From Prevotella sp. MA2016 (GTDB lineage Bacteria; Bacteroidota; Bacteroidia; Bacteroidales; Bacteroidaceae): a DNA stretch of 64,000 nt. Position 1 is the first letter of the stretch, and every line of letters begins with the position of its first letter. The notes under the pieces were generated by a model. The model did not search any database, was not told where the DNA came from, and was given only the letters and a program-made list of their open reading frames with translations. The stretch lies in NCBI RefSeq assembly GCF_000619825.1, contig NZ_KK211036.1, positions 429,787-493,786 on the forward strand, written 5' to 3'. Below are positions 1-9,990 of the stretch, one piece after another. A program made the translations under genes and the position numbers.

Positions 1-26
1 TTGGTTTATATCCATTTCCATGTATG

Positions 27-1976
27 TTATATTAATGTACCATACTCAGCGCTATAGCGCAGCATCTGGTGAGCATAGCTCTCACCATAGTTCACCTGAA
101 TATCGCAGATGTCGTTGTTGCTGTCGAATACGGGCATCAGCTGCGGATTGATGAATCCCTTGTAGGGCGCCAGATTCAGCTTCTTGTAGCGCTCCAGCAC
201 CTCAGCATGCAGTTCGGCATCCACCTTCACGGCATAGCGCTCCACCAGTTCGCGTGCGGCCTCGTAGTCGCCTTCGCTCTTGATGCGCTGAATCTCTGCC
301 AGCAGGCGAGCTATCAGCGCCCTCAGCTGCACGTAATCGGTGATTTCAACGTAGGTCTTACCATCGCGCTTCACCAGTTGGATGGCGTCGCCATTCTCAT
401 AGCACCAATGCGCTATCAGTGCGCGGTTGCGCATGTGAGCCTCTTCCAGCTGATTGCCTGGTGTGATGCGGATAAGCTGTGTCATCAGTCCGTTCATCAT
501 ATAAGTATAGTACTGCGACTTGTAAGCCATTTCATCGGGCACCAGTCCCAGCTCTACCAGCTTTTTGTCGGCGATATAATAGAGTCCGAACAGGTCGGCT
601 CTCGCCTCCTCTATCGTGCTGCTGTAGGCCTTCAGTGCGTCGGGATCTACGCCGGGCAACAACTGTCCGCTGCCGTGCCCCAGGCATTCATGCAGGTCGG
701 TATGCAGGTCGTCGCAGACGTCGCCATATTTCTCGATGAGATCGCGTGTTTCCTGATTATCCACAAACTCCTCCTTGAAGCCGCTACCCTTCGACGCCTT
801 GTTGTAGGCATCTGTGATATTGCTGATGGTGATACTCTTGCTACCATACTGCGCCCTAATCCAGTCGGCATTAGGCAGGTTGATGCCAATGGCTGTAGCC
901 GGATACTCGTCGCCACCCAGCATGGCTGCACAGATCACATTGGCCGAAACACCCTTCACCACAGGTTTGCGGAAACGCGGGTCAACGGGCGAATGATCTT
1001 CAAACCACTGTGCATTGCTACTGATGGTTTGTGTGCGATGAGTGGCCTCTTCGTCGATGTATTCCACCAGTCCTTCCCACGACCCCTTCAGTCCCAGCGG
1101 ATCACCATACACCTCGATGAAACCGTTGATAAAGTCGATGGCCGAATCATGGTCTTTCAGCCATTCAATACAATATTTATTAAAGTCCTGCAAACAGCCT
1201 GACTGATAATAACTTATCAGTGCAGAAATGACTGTTTTCTGCTGCTCGTTTTCAGCCACTTCGCGCGCTTTCTCCAGCCAGTAGATGATGTGGCGTATGG
1301 CGTTGGCATACTTGCCGTTGGCACTCCACACCAGTTCCTTTACCTCGCCATTCTCCTTCACCAGCGTTGAGTTCAGACCGTACGAAGGTGGCGTGTCGGG
1401 CATAGTCTCGTTCTGCTTCTGCTGCTCGTAGTAAGTTTCCGCTTCGGCCTGCGTCACGCCGTCGTAGAAGTTGCAAGCCGATGTCAGCAGCAAATCCTCG
1501 CCGTCAGCCTGATTCACCCTTTTGGGCATCACCGCATCATCAAAAATCACGGGCAACAGTTCGTCGCACATCTCATCTACGGTTTCGCCCGATTTCAGCG
1601 GCAGCTTGCAGGCATCCACCTGATGCAGTGCCTGGCGCAGAAAGTCGGCCGAGAATCCCGGTTTGAATTTCTCGCATCCGTAGTGATGATGGATGCCACT
1701 TGAGAACCACACGCGTTTCAGATACACCTCAAGCGCTTTGAAGTCGTCAGAGTCGCGCATCATAGTCATATCAACATATACAACCTCCAACATCTTGCGG
1801 ATGCGGAGGTTGTATTTGCCAAACTGATCGAATGTAATGTCTCGCCCAAACAGCGTAGCTTTCGAGAGATAGTAAACCAATTTTTTCTGCTGCAATGTCA
1901 GCTTCTCAAAGCCGTTCAAGCGATAACGGAGCATTTGCAAGTCAGCAAAACGCTCATCCTGATAGTTAAATTCCAC
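27..1976 (-). CDS. Peptidase M49 family (dipeptidyl-peptidase III-like)
   Basis: A 649-aa zinc metallopeptidase of the M49 (DPP III) family, expected to remove dipeptides from the N-terminus of short peptides in the cytoplasm. The family hallmark HECLGH (HExxxH with a one-residue insertion) is at about residues 429-434, and the third zinc ligand is expected in the segment EEARADLFGLY about 25 residues later. No signal peptide is visible. The start is GTG; I keep it because the N-terminal stretch FADLQMLRYRLNGFE looks like family sequence and lies before the first ATG. It begins 17 nt after the HTH regulator gene and is probably co-transcribed with it. Bacteroidales copies are sometimes mislabelled as dihydrofolate reductase. 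Confidence 0.9.
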   Translation of the reverse strand: MEFNYQDERFADLQMLRYRLNGFEKLTLQQKKLVYYLSKATLFGRDITFDQFGKYNLRIRKMLEVVYVDMTMMRDSDDFKALEVYLKRVWFSSGIHHHYGCEKFKPGFSADFLRQALHQVDACKLPLKSGETVDEMCDELLPVIFDDAVMPKRVNQADGEDLLLTSACNFYDGVTQAEAETYYEQQKQNETMPDTPPSYGLNSTLVKENGEVKELVWSANGKYANAIRHIIYWLEKAREVAENEQQKTVISALISYYQSGCLQDFNKYCIEWLKDHDSAIDFINGFIEVYGDPLGLKGSWEGLVEYIDEEATHRTQTISSNAQWFEDHSPVDPRFRKPVVKGVSANVICAAMLGGDEYPATAIGINLPNADWIRAQYGSKSITISNITDAYNKASKGSGFKEEFVDNQETRDLIEKYGDVCDDLHTDLHECLGHGSGQLLPGVDPDALKAYSSTIEEARADLFGLYYIADKKLVELGLVPDEMAYKSQYYTYMMNGLMTQLIRITPGNQLEEAHMRNRALIAHWCYENGDAIQLVKRDGKTYVEITDYVQLRALIARLLAEIQRIKSEGDYEAARELVERYAVKVDAELHAEVLERYKKLNLAPYKGFINPQLMPVFDSNNDICDIQVNYGESYAHQMLRYSAEYGTLI

Positions 1977-1993
1977 TATAAATACTTCTATTA

Positions 1994-2455
1994 TTACTCC
2001 TCTTTAGTTTTGCGTGTACGTTTTGCCACCATAGAGGGGTGCTGCTTCAGGTGCTCCAGGCGATACTCGCGTGGCGTCATGCCCATCACGCGGAAGAACG
2101 AAGCGTAGAACGACTGGCGATTAGCAAATCCCACCATATCACTCACCTCCTCCATGCGCAAGCCCTGATAGCGCTTGTCAACGAGGATAGACATAGCCTC
2201 GTCGATGCGATACTTGTTAACGAATGATGTGTAGTTCATGTGGAAACGCACATTTACAACAGCTGAAATATAGCGTGTGTTAGTACCAAGGGCCTCGGCA
2301 AGTTTCTTCGCTGAATAATCCTTGTCACGATACTTTTTCTGCATGACAATGATGTTCATGATCTTCTCTTGCATCTCGTCCATCATTTTTGGGCTTACCA
2401 AACTTCTGTAAGCTGCTACCTTTTCTTTCTTTTCAATAATGTTGTACTTTGCCAT
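1994..2455 (-). CDS. AraC-type helix-turn-helix regulator
   Basis: A 153-aa protein with a C-terminal AraC/XylS-like DNA-binding domain. The segments SAKKLAEALGTNTRYISAVVN and MEEVSDMVGFANRQSFYASFF look like the two HTH units, and MTPREYR closes the domain. The remaining N-terminal part is short (about 45 residues) and has no recognisable ligand-binding fold. An upstream in-frame start at 2515 is rejected because it lies ahead of the predicted transcription start (the -7 box is at 2486-2493), so ATG at 2455 is used. It is divergent from recQ and immediately upstream of the M49 peptidase, so it may control its own unit. Target genes are unknown. Confidence 0.85.
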   Translation of the reverse strand: MAKYNIIEKKEKVAAYRSLVSPKMMDEMQEKIMNIIVMQKKYRDKDYSAKKLAEALGTNTRYISAVVNVRFHMNYTSFVNKYRIDEAMSILVDKRYQGLRMEEVSDMVGFANRQSFYASFFRVMGMTPREYRLEHLKQHPSMVAKRTRKTKEE

Positions 2456-2485
2456 CTTTTTTTTGACTATTTTTTTAATGTTGTG

Positions 2486-2515
2486 CAAAGATAGGAAGTT
2501 TTTTTTATTTAGCAA
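2486..2515 (-). promoter_or_regulatory. Bacteroidetes-type promoter of HTH regulator
   Basis: On the minus strand TTG (2515-2513), 19-nt spacer, TATCTTTG (2493-2486). This fits the -33/-7 consensus and fixes the start of the regulator at 2455. Confidence 0.7.
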
Positions 2516-2573
2516 TAGAAAAAGCGAAAAATTTGCGAAAAAAGTATTACCTTTGCCGAAAATTTAGAAAATT

Positions 2574-4397
2574 ATGGATATTTTTAGCGTTTTACGACGA
2601 TATTTCGGCTATACATCTTTCCGCCAGAACCAAGAGGAAATTATCCGTCATGTGATAGGCGGAAACGACGCTTTGGTGCTGATGCCCACAGGCGGCGGAA
2701 AGAGTATTTGCTACCAGATACCAGCACTCTGTATGCCGGGCATGGCGATTGTTATCTCGCCCCTTATCAGTCTGATGAAAGACCAGGTTGAAACGCTTCG
2801 TTCCAATGGTATTGAGGCCGAGGCATTGAATAGTGGAATCGACCCTACGATGGACACCGTGATACGCAGGAAATGCCTAGCAGGACAGGTAAAGCTACTA
2901 TACATTTCGCCTGAAAAAGTGATGGCCGAGATGGATTATTTTCTGCAGCATCTGCAGATATCACTCTTCGCCATCGACGAGGCCCACTGTATCAGTCAGT
3001 GGGGTCACGACTTCCGTCCTGAGTACACCCAGCTGGGTGTGCTTCGTGACAAATTTCCCAACGTCCCCATGATGGCCCTCACGGCCACAGCCGATAAAAT
3101 TACGCGACAAGACATTATCTCACAATTAAACTTAAAGAACGCGCGTGAATTTGTATCCAGCTTCGACCGTCCCAACCTCAGTCTTTCGGTAAAAAGAGGT
3201 TACAAAGCTGCCGAGAAGATGCACTTCATCCTCAATTTCATCAAGGCGCGCCCCAACGATGCCGGCATCATCTACTGCCTCAGTCGCAAGTCAACCGAGA
3301 AAGTGGCTGCCGACCTGCGCAAGAAGGGCATCAACGCCGCTGCTTATCACGCAGGATTGTCGCCCTTGGAGCGCAGTCAGACACAGGAGCTGTTTAAGAA
3401 CGACCAACTGCTGGTGGTATGCGCCACGATTGCCTTTGGTATGGGCATCGACAAGAGCAATGTGCGCTGGGTGATACATTATAATATGCCCAAGAGCATC
3501 GAGAGTTTCTATCAGGAGATAGGTCGTGCCGGGCGAGATGGTGCCCCTGCCGACACCGTATTGTTCTACTCGTTGGCCGACATCATCCAGCTCACGGAGT
3601 TTGCCCGCCAGAGCGGTCAGCAGGAGGTGAATATGGAGAAGCTGAAGCGCATGCAGGAGTATGCCGAATCCAGCGTGTGCCGCCGCCGCATCCTGCTCAA
3701 CTACTTCAGTGAGCAGACCGATCACGACTGCGACAACTGCGACGTGTGCGACAACCCACCCCAGCGCTTTGATGGTACGCGCTATGTGCAGATGGCCCTG
3801 AGCGCCGCCAAGCGTGCCAATGAGGAGATTCGCGTTTCCACCATCATCGAGATACTGAAAGGCATGCGTTCGCCCACGATTATCCGTAAGGGTTACGACA
3901 AGTTGAAGACATTCGGCGTGGGCAGTCAGCTCAGTCTCACCGAGTGGCAGGATTATCTCCTGCAGATGCTGCAGATGGGATTTATCGAGATAGCCTACAA
4001 CGATGATAATAAAGTGAAGGTCACTGCCATCGGCGATGATGTGCTGTATGGGCGCAAGACCGCCCAGCTGTGCGTGGTTGACCATAGCACCAAGGAGACC
4101 GCCAGGAAGAAGCCAAAGCTGCGCCTGGAGATACCCACTATCACCATACCCGGACTGCCGCCCACCACAGGCATCGAAGACCCCAAACTGTTTGAAGCCC
4201 TGCGCCAGTTGCGCAAGGAGTGTGCTGCTGAAGAAGGGTTCCCGCCCTACATCGTATTCAGCGATAAGGTGCTGCATGCCCTTGCTACTATCAAGCCCAC
4301 TTCGCTCGATCAGTTTGGCAACATCCAGGGCATCGGCGACCATAAGAAAGGCAAGTATGGCGAGCGTTTCGTGCAGCTCATCCGGAGATACGTATAA
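2574..4397 (+). CDS. recQ: ATP-dependent DNA helicase RecQ
   Basis: A 607-aa 3'-5' DNA helicase for replication-fork repair and recombination. In order it shows Walker A MPTGGGKS (about residue 43), the DEAH box with the RecQ aromatic loop ([16 protein letters not shown]), motif [12 protein letters not shown], a RecQ zinc site ([10 protein letters not shown] ... CDNCDVC), a winged-helix part, and a C-terminal HRDC domain (from about residue 530). Length and domain order are normal for Bacteroidales RecQ. A TACCTTTG -7 box at 2548-2555 precedes the ATG by about 20 nt, giving a very short leader. The gene stands alone, divergent from the HTH regulator. Confidence 0.97.
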   Translation: MDIFSVLRRYFGYTSFRQNQEEIIRHVIGGNDALVLMPTGGGKSICYQIPALCMPGMAIVISPLISLMKDQVETLRSNGIEAEALNSGIDPTMDTVIRRKCLAGQVKLLYISPEKVMAEMDYFLQHLQISLFAIDEAHCISQWGHDFRPEYTQLGVLRDKFPNVPMMALTATADKITRQDIISQLNLKNAREFVSSFDRPNLSLSVKRGYKAAEKMHFILNFIKARPNDAGIIYCLSRKSTEKVAADLRKKGINAAAYHAGLSPLERSQTQELFKNDQLLVVCATIAFGMGIDKSNVRWVIHYNMPKSIESFYQEIGRAGRDGAPADTVLFYSLADIIQLTEFARQSGQQEVNMEKLKRMQEYAESSVCRRRILLNYFSEQTDHDCDNCDVCDNPPQRFDGTRYVQMALSAAKRANEEIRVSTIIEILKGMRSPTIIRKGYDKLKTFGVGSQLSLTEWQDYLLQMLQMGFIEIAYNDDNKVKVTAIGDDVLYGRKTAQLCVVDHSTKETARKKPKLRLEIPTITIPGLPPTTGIEDPKLFEALRQLRKECAAEEGFPPYIVFSDKVLHALATIKPTSLDQFGNIQGIGDHKKGKYGERFVQLIRRYV

Positions 4398-4542
4398 GTG
4401 CATTTTTACACCAATTTGTTAAAAAAACGAGGAAATAAACTAAAAAAAGCCCCCTCAAGTGCATAAATTTTGCTAAAAACGAGCACAAAATAGCGTTTTT
4501 GTGCAAAAAAAACACTACCTTTGCAAGGTAAATTCATCCAAG

Positions 4543-5352
4543 ATGGCTAAAAAGAAGATACTATTTATCAATCAGGAGATCACTCCTTACGTCCCCGACA
4601 ATGCATTGTCACTCATGGGAAAGAACCTTCCAAAGGTTATGCAGGAACGCAATCACGAGATTCGTACTTTCATGCCCAAGTGGGGTAATATTAATGAGCG
4701 CCGTGGTCAGTTGCACGAAGTCATCCGACTTTCGGGTATGAACCTAATCATTAATGACACCGATCACCCTCTAATCATCAAGGTCGCTTCTATCCAGTCG
4801 GCTCGTGTTCAGGTATATTTCATCGACAACGATGACTACTTCAAGAATCGTTTGATAGAGCGCGACGAGCAGGGCGTTGAGTACGACGACAATGGTGAGC
4901 GTGCCATATTCTTTGCGCGTGGTGTATTAGAGACCGTTAAGAAACTGCGTTGGGTGCCCGATATCATCCACTGTCAGGGTTGGATGGCAGGCGTAGTGCC
5001 TTTCTATGTAAAGACAGCCTATCGCGACGAGCCTTCATTTGCAGAGACAAAGGTTGTAACCTCATTATTTAATAAAACCATCGAGCAGAGTCTTGGTGCC
5101 GACTTCAAGCAGTTTGTAGAGTTCCGCGATGCCAGCGCCGATCTGCTGGCAGGCTATAGCGATAAGTTCGACTTCGACGAGCTGGGCAAGTTGGCTATCG
5201 ACTACAGCGACGGTGTTATCGAGGCCGCTCCAGGAGCCAGTCAGGTGCTCACCGACTATGCTAACGCCAAGAACAAGCCTCTGCTGGGTTACCAAGAGGA
5301 CTTCGGCGATGCTTACGAGGCATTCTACGAGTCGCTCTATGCCGACGAGTAA
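4543..5352 (+). CDS. Glycogen/starch synthase-like protein (GT5 N-terminal domain)
   Basis: A 269-aa protein that resembles only the N-terminal Rossmann half of starch/glycogen synthases: the start MAKKKILFINQEITPYVPD and the segment DIIHCQGWMAGVVPFYVK are typical of GT5. Full glycogen synthases have about 480 residues, so the nucleotide-sugar-binding C-terminal half is missing. Short forms like this are common in Bacteroidales next to DUF4270 genes, so the size is probably normal and not a local truncation; whether it is catalytic is unclear. A start at 4501 is rejected because a TACCTTTG -7 box lies at 4516-4523, leaving a 20-nt leader before ATG 4543. The DUF4270 gene follows after 30 nt. 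Confidence 0.85.
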   Translation: MAKKKILFINQEITPYVPDNALSLMGKNLPKVMQERNHEIRTFMPKWGNINERRGQLHEVIRLSGMNLIINDTDHPLIIKVASIQSARVQVYFIDNDDYFKNRLIERDEQGVEYDDNGERAIFFARGVLETVKKLRWVPDIIHCQGWMAGVVPFYVKTAYRDEPSFAETKVVTSLFNKTIEQSLGADFKQFVEFRDASADLLAGYSDKFDFDELGKLAIDYSDGVIEAAPGASQVLTDYANAKNKPLLGYQEDFGDAYEAFYESLYADE

Positions 5353-5382
5353 AAAAAGGAAATAAAGTCAAAACAACGATAC

Positions 5383-6840
5383 ATGAAAATTAGATTGTTT
5401 ACAGCGATTGCAATCACCGCAATGGCGATAACCTCTTGTAGCGAAGATACCGGCACTATCGGATCGTCGATTACCAGCGACACCGACAAGCTGGTTTTCT
5501 CTACTGGCACCTATCAGGCCACGTCACGTTCTATCATGGCCGATTCGGTTTATTCCAAGACCTTTGATTGCTATTTCGGCAAGGTGAAAGACCCTGAGAC
5601 CAACTCGTATGTGAAAAACGAGTTTATGGCTCAGTTCAACATACTCGAGGGATTCCAGCTGCCCGAGAAGAGCGCGATGGTGAACACCGACGAGGCAGGC
5701 GAAGTAGTGGCCGACTCATGCACTATCTGGTTGCTGTTTAATAGCGACAAGTGTTATGGCGACTCGCTCACCCCCATGAAGGTGAAAGTTAGCGAGCTGG
5801 CCAAGCCCGTAGAAGACGGTTCTTACTACAGCAATTTCAATCCTGCTGCCGAGGGCTATCTGCGCAAAGGTGGCCTGCAGAAGAGCACCGTATTCTCTAC
5901 ATCCTACTCTTCAGCGCATTTTGCCGACAGTCTGGGCTACTCTAGTTTTGCCCGCATCCCGCTGAACGATCCTTATACTGATCAGGATGGTGTTGAGTAT
6001 CCCAATTACGGCACCTATATCCTGCGCCAGTATTATCAGCATCCTGAGAAGTTCAAGAATTCATATACCTTTATCCACACGCTCATGCCTGGATTCAATT
6101 TCGAGGTGAGCGATGGGCTTGGTGCGATGGCTAAGGTCAGCGAGATCGACCTTGAGATGTATTACACCTTCAAGGACGACACCACTACTTACGCCACCTC
6201 TCTCTACCTGTCGTCAACCCCCGAGGTACTGCAGACAGCCCATGTGGAGAACGACAAGGCCGCACTTCAGCGCCTGATAGCCGACAACAGCTGCACTTAT
6301 ATCAAGTCGCCAGCCGGCATCTTTACTGAGGTTACGCTGCCTGTGGACGACATCTCGCAGACCCATGTCAACGATTCTCTGCTGTCGGTAAGCATCAGCT
6401 TCCAGCGCCAGAACAGTGGTGCTCAGAGCAGCAGCCAGTATCCTATCAGCATCCCTGCCAACATCCTGATGGTGCAGAAGGACAGTCTGTACTCATTCTT
6501 TGAGAACAAGACGATGTACGACTACAACACATCTTATATGGCTACACTCTCTACCAATGCCTACACCTTTAGTAATATTGGCAACCTGATTACACAGATG
6601 GCCCGACTGAAGGCAGAGGGATTGAAGAGCGACGCCAACTGGGAGGCTAAGCATCCTGATTGGAACAAGGTAGTGCTGGTGCCAGTAGCTACCACCACCA
6701 AGGTTACTACCAGCGGTTACAGTCAGACTGAGGTTGTGGCTGGCGTTCATAATGATATGGGCCTCTCCAGCACCAAGCTTGTAGGCGGTGCCGGCAGTCC
6801 TATCGAGGTGAAGGTAGTATATGCCCAGTTTAAAAAGTAA
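5383..6840 (+). CDS. DUF4270 family lipoprotein
   Basis: A 485-aa predicted outer-membrane or periplasmic lipoprotein. The N-terminus has a signal peptide ending in a lipobox-like AITSC, with Cys at about residue 19, followed by SEDTGTIGSSI, the usual beginning of mature DUF4270 proteins. The rest is beta-rich with no catalytic motif that I can recognise. It follows the starch-synthase-like gene by 30 nt and precedes a 43-aa ORF by 5 nt, so the three probably form one unit. The conserved pairing with the GT5-like gene suggests a shared role, which is not known. Confidence 0.88.
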   Translation: MKIRLFTAIAITAMAITSCSEDTGTIGSSITSDTDKLVFSTGTYQATSRSIMADSVYSKTFDCYFGKVKDPETNSYVKNEFMAQFNILEGFQLPEKSAMVNTDEAGEVVADSCTIWLLFNSDKCYGDSLTPMKVKVSELAKPVEDGSYYSNFNPAAEGYLRKGGLQKSTVFSTSYSSAHFADSLGYSSFARIPLNDPYTDQDGVEYPNYGTYILRQYYQHPEKFKNSYTFIHTLMPGFNFEVSDGLGAMAKVSEIDLEMYYTFKDDTTTYATSLYLSSTPEVLQTAHVENDKAALQRLIADNSCTYIKSPAGIFTEVTLPVDDISQTHVNDSLLSVSISFQRQNSGAQSSSQYPISIPANILMVQKDSLYSFFENKTMYDYNTSYMATLSTNAYTFSNIGNLITQMARLKAEGLKSDANWEAKHPDWNKVVLVPVATTTKVTTSGYSQTEVVAGVHNDMGLSSTKLVGGAGSPIEVKVVYAQFKK

Positions 6841-6845
6841 ACACT

Positions 6846-6977
6846 ATGGCCGACGGATTTTTAGAGAAGCATTACGAGGATTATGAAGCCCGCAAGGCGG
6901 CTTGGCTCCGAAAGAAGAAGCATCTGCCCAAGGCTAAACCCAGAAATATAGAGCGCCCCGATGACGAGGCGCTCTAA
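6846..6977 (+). CDS. Small conserved-type basic protein, 43 aa
   Basis: A 43-aa ORF (MADGFLEKHYEDYEARKAAW and a Lys-rich second half) starting 5 nt after the DUF4270 stop. Similar tiny proteins beginning MAD-x-FLEK occur in Bacteroidales and are often carelessly labelled dehydrogenase; no enzyme domain fits in this length. The final ten codons double as the left arm and loop of the terminator, so coding and termination signals overlap. Function unknown. Confidence 0.65.
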   Translation: MADGFLEKHYEDYEARKAAWLRKKKHLPKAKPRNIERPDDEAL

Positions 6978-6985
6978 TTTTTTAT
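6951..6985 (+). terminator. Intrinsic terminator overlapping small ORF
   Basis: Stem GAGCGCC (6951-6957) / GGCGCTC (6968-6974), 10-nt loop, then a T-run broken only by the TAA stop. It ends the unit 4543-6977 and separates it from the convergent helicase gene. Confidence 0.75.
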
Positions 6986-9420
6986 CCTAAAATCTTGAAT
7001 TTCGCAAACTTCAGCAGCAACTGCTTGGTACCCGCATGCGTAAACTCCACCGTTGCTTTGGTGTTCTCGCCCGTGCCCTCTATCCGCACCACCGTTCCTA
7101 TGCCGAAGCGCTGATGCTCTATGCGCGCTCCCTCATGCAGGTCGCTGGCGCTGGGGGCTGATGCCATCGGGCGTGGTGCCACAGCGTTATACACACGCTT
7201 GAAATTAGCGCCGAAGGGGTCAACAGGCTTTTCGGCCTTGCGTGGCGCCACAGCGCGTGGTTTCGGGTCGGCCTTAAACTGGCTGGCCACGGGGCGCGGG
7301 TTCTGCATCCATTCAGGCTGCTCGCTCTCATAGCGGCTGCTCCGGCTGTAGCCACCTGTGGTGCCAGTGCCGTAAGCCCCACCGTCGTAGCGGTTGTAAG
7401 CCTTGCGTTGCGGTGCTCCAAAGCCGTCTGCCCCCCCCGCCTCGCTGTGCATCTCCAGCAGCTCTGGGTCGATGTCGCGTATAAAGCGCGAAGGCGTGTC
7501 ATATTCCATACGTCCGTAGCGGAATCGGTTTTGTGCACATGTCAGTATGCAGTGCTTCTCAGCGCGCGTGATGGCCACATACAGCAGTCGGCGCTCCTCT
7601 TCCAGTTCGCGCATCGAGTTGGTGCACATTGGCGATGGGAAGATGTTCTCCTCCAGTCCTACTACAAACACCGTGGGGAATTCCAGTCCCTTGGCGGCGT
7701 GTATCGTCATCAGCACCACCTTGTCGTTCTCGTCGCCATTATCGCTGTCCAGGTCGGTCAGCAAGGCCACCTCCTGCAGGAAGTCGGTCAGATACACCTC
7801 GTCGCCCATATCCTCCTCTCGGCGACTCTCTACAAAGTCCTGCATACCGCCCAAGAACTCCTCCAGGTTCTCCTGTCGCGATATGTCCTCCGGATTTCTG
7901 CCGCTATAGATATCCTTGCTGATGCCCGACTGCATGATGATGTCGTGTCCGATGGTGTAGGCATCCTCAGTGTCTAATCTGCTTATCCAGCCCTCTATCA
8001 GCTGGCGGAAGTTCTGAATCTTCGTCATCGTGCCCTTGCTCACGTCCAATGGGAAGAGCACAGGGTCCTTGATCACCCGCCACAGACTCACGCCGTATTG
8101 CTGTGCCGTCTGGATGATTTTTCCCACTGTGGTGTCGCCGATGCCGCGCGCCGGGTAGTTGATGATACGCTTAAATGCCTCCTCGTCATCCGGATTGGCC
8201 ACCAGTCGGAAATAAGCTATCACGTCCTTTATCTCCTTGCGCTGATAGAAGCTCAGTCCGCCGTAGATGCGATACGGGATACCGTCTTTGCGCATCTGCT
8301 CCTCAAAGCTTCGGCTCTGCGAGTTGGTGCGATACAGGATGGCAAAGTCGCTCCAGTCGCACCGGTCCTGTCGCTTCAGTCGCTTGATGTCCTGCGTCAC
8401 TATCAGCGCCTCTTCGCGGTCGCTGTAGGCAGGTTTCAACTGCAGTTTCTCGCCGTGCTCATTTTCCGAGAACACGTTCTTCGGTATCTGTCGCTCGTTG
8501 CGTCGTATCAGCGAGTTGGCTGCCTGCACGATGAGCTGCGTAGAGCGGTAGTTCTGCTCCAGTTTGAATAGTTTGGCATCCTGATACAAGTTTCTGAAGT
8601 TCAGGATGTTATCGATGTTGGCACCACGAAATGAGTAGATGCTCTGTGCATCGTCACCCACCACGCACACCTTCTGTCGTTCTTTTGTCAACTGATATAC
8701 GATTGATTGCTGCGCATAGTTCGTGTCCTGATACTCATCCACCAGCACGAAGTGGAATTTCTCCACGTATTTCTGCCGCACCTCTTCATGATTCTCAAAC
8801 AGCACCCACGTCTGCACCAGCAGGTCGTCAAAGTCCATCGCGTTAGCCTGTCGGCAGCGCTCCGCATACCTTATATATATATTGGCCACTTGCGGGCGCT
8901 TCTGTGTGGCATCATCCGCCGCCCAGCTGCTCTGCTGGTAAGCCTGCGGCAGCAGCAGATGGTTTTTAGCCATCGAGATGCGGTCGGCCACCGACGAAGG
9001 CTTATACACCTTGTCGTCAAGCCCCATCTCCTTGATGATGGTCTTCACCAGCGATCGTGCATCCGTCTGATCGTAGATGGTGAAGTTAGGGTTAAATCCT
9101 ATCTTATCCGCCTCGGCGCGCAGGATACGTGCAAACACACTGTGGAAGGTGCCCATCTGCAGATAGCGCGCCTGCTCCTCGCCCACCAGGCGGCCGATAC
9201 GATCTTTCATCTCGCGTGCCGCCTTGTTGGTAAACGTCAGCGCCAGAATCTGCCAGGGTTTCATCCCCTGTTCCAGTAGCCAGGCTATCTTATACGTCAG
9301 CACACGCGTCTTACCCGATCCGGCACCAGCTATCACCAGGCTGGCCCCGTCGCAGTACTCCACCGCAGCGCGCTGACTCACATTCAAATCACGTAGTATA
9401 TCGTTGTTCATTCTTGTCAT
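6982..9420 (-). CDS. uvrD: UvrD/PcrA-type superfamily 1 DNA helicase
   Basis: An 812-aa 3'-5' helicase used in nucleotide-excision and mismatch repair and in clearing stalled replication forks. Motifs in order: Q motif region LNVSQRAAV, Walker A GAGSGKT (residues 32-38), Walker B VLVDEYQDT, the VVGDDAQSIYSFRGA motif, EQNYRST, MTIHAAKGLEF, and motif VI YVAITRAEK. The C-terminal 150 residues are a low-complexity linker followed by a Tudor-like domain (HEGARIEHQRFGIGTVVRIEG), as in PcrA. ATG 9420 or ATG 9411 are equally possible starts. A well-formed promoter lies directly upstream. Normal length for the family. Confidence 0.95.
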   Translation of the reverse strand: MTRMNNDILRDLNVSQRAAVEYCDGASLVIAGAGSGKTRVLTYKIAWLLEQGMKPWQILALTFTNKAAREMKDRIGRLVGEEQARYLQMGTFHSVFARILRAEADKIGFNPNFTIYDQTDARSLVKTIIKEMGLDDKVYKPSSVADRISMAKNHLLLPQAYQQSSWAADDATQKRPQVANIYIRYAERCRQANAMDFDDLLVQTWVLFENHEEVRQKYVEKFHFVLVDEYQDTNYAQQSIVYQLTKERQKVCVVGDDAQSIYSFRGANIDNILNFRNLYQDAKLFKLEQNYRSTQLIVQAANSLIRRNERQIPKNVFSENEHGEKLQLKPAYSDREEALIVTQDIKRLKRQDRCDWSDFAILYRTNSQSRSFEEQMRKDGIPYRIYGGLSFYQRKEIKDVIAYFRLVANPDDEEAFKRIINYPARGIGDTTVGKIIQTAQQYGVSLWRVIKDPVLFPLDVSKGTMTKIQNFRQLIEGWISRLDTEDAYTIGHDIIMQSGISKDIYSGRNPEDISRQENLEEFLGGMQDFVESRREEDMGDEVYLTDFLQEVALLTDLDSDNGDENDKVVLMTIHAAKGLEFPTVFVVGLEENIFPSPMCTNSMRELEEERRLLYVAITRAEKHCILTCAQNRFRYGRMEYDTPSRFIRDIDPELLEMHSEAGGADGFGAPQRKAYNRYDGGAYGTGTTGGYSRSSRYESEQPEWMQNPRPVASQFKADPKPRAVAPRKAEKPVDPFGANFKRVYNAVAPRPMASAPSASDLHEGARIEHQRFGIGTVVRIEGTGENTKATVEFTHAGTKQLLLKFAKFKILG

Positions 9421-9435
9421 TTCTTATAGCAGCTG

Positions 9436-9466
9436 CAAAGATACGAAAAAGTCGAGAGCAGAACAA
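9436..9466 (-). promoter_or_regulatory. Promoter of uvrD-type helicase
   Basis: Minus-strand TTG (9466-9464), 20-nt spacer, TATCTTTG (9443-9436). Confidence 0.7.
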
Positions 9467-9503
9467 AAGAATTCCCATCTTTTTTCAGCCCCCGACCATT
9501 TTT

Positions 9504-9986
9504 TCAGGCGTTGATAAAGCTTACCTTATGGCGATTCTTGCTTTGCCTGGCTGCTGTTGCCGCCGGGCAGTCCTCGGGTCGTACCGCAAAGTGCACCCAC
9601 ACTGCCCCATAGCGATTCCGCTCTATCAGTAGTTCGTCAAACTCCTGCCCCGTCTCCTTGGCATAGCCAATCAGGATGGCAGCATAGACGATGGCCTGGT
9701 CATACCCCGAGGTACGTATATCCGCCGCGCACCCCGTCAGATGGTTGCTTGTGCTCGCTCCCCCCACCTTCCGATTCAACTGCGGCGACCGATAGCCCGA
9801 ATTAATCACTATCGGCTGTCCTACCCGTTCCCTCAGTACCTCCAGCCACGAGCAAAGCCGCTTCAGATTAGCAATCGCCTCATGACTAGGAATGTTATAC
9901 ACCTCAGGATACTTGCTCCTGGTGAACTCTCCGAGCACAAAATGCTCGGAGAGGTTTGCTTTACTATTTAATTGTACAATTTCCAT
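9504..9986 (-). CDS. M15 family peptidase (D-Ala-D-Ala carboxypeptidase type)
   Basis: A 160-aa zinc peptidase of the peptidase M15 group, which cleaves D-alanyl peptide cross-bridges of peptidoglycan. The motif SNHLTGCAADI (SxHxxGxAxD type) supplies two zinc ligands, and WVHFA near the C-terminus supplies the last His; SGYRSPQLN is the usual preceding loop. No signal peptide is visible, as in endolysin-like members. It is the last gene of a leftward accessory cluster with the DUF3987 protein. Amidase or M15 genes accompany HU-HIG and smalltalk genes in Bacteroidales loci; here those are 18 kb away, which suggests that the locus was split. Confidence 0.85.
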   Translation of the reverse strand: MEIVQLNSKANLSEHFVLGEFTRSKYPEVYNIPSHEAIANLKRLCSWLEVLRERVGQPIVINSGYRSPQLNRKVGGASTSNHLTGCAADIRTSGYDQAIVYAAILIGYAKETGQEFDELLIERNRYGAVWVHFAVRPEDCPAATAARQSKNRHKVSFINA

Positions 9987-9990
9987 AACT

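Noticed and set aside
69..1202. 377-aa rightward frame opposite the M49 peptidase gene
   Set aside because: The minus strand encodes a full peptidase with intact motifs; the rightward product is rich in His, Gln and Leu and matches no family. It is a shadow frame.
3291..4403. 370-aa leftward frame opposite recQ
   Set aside because: recQ is complete on the other strand; the frame has no promoter and no recognisable domain.
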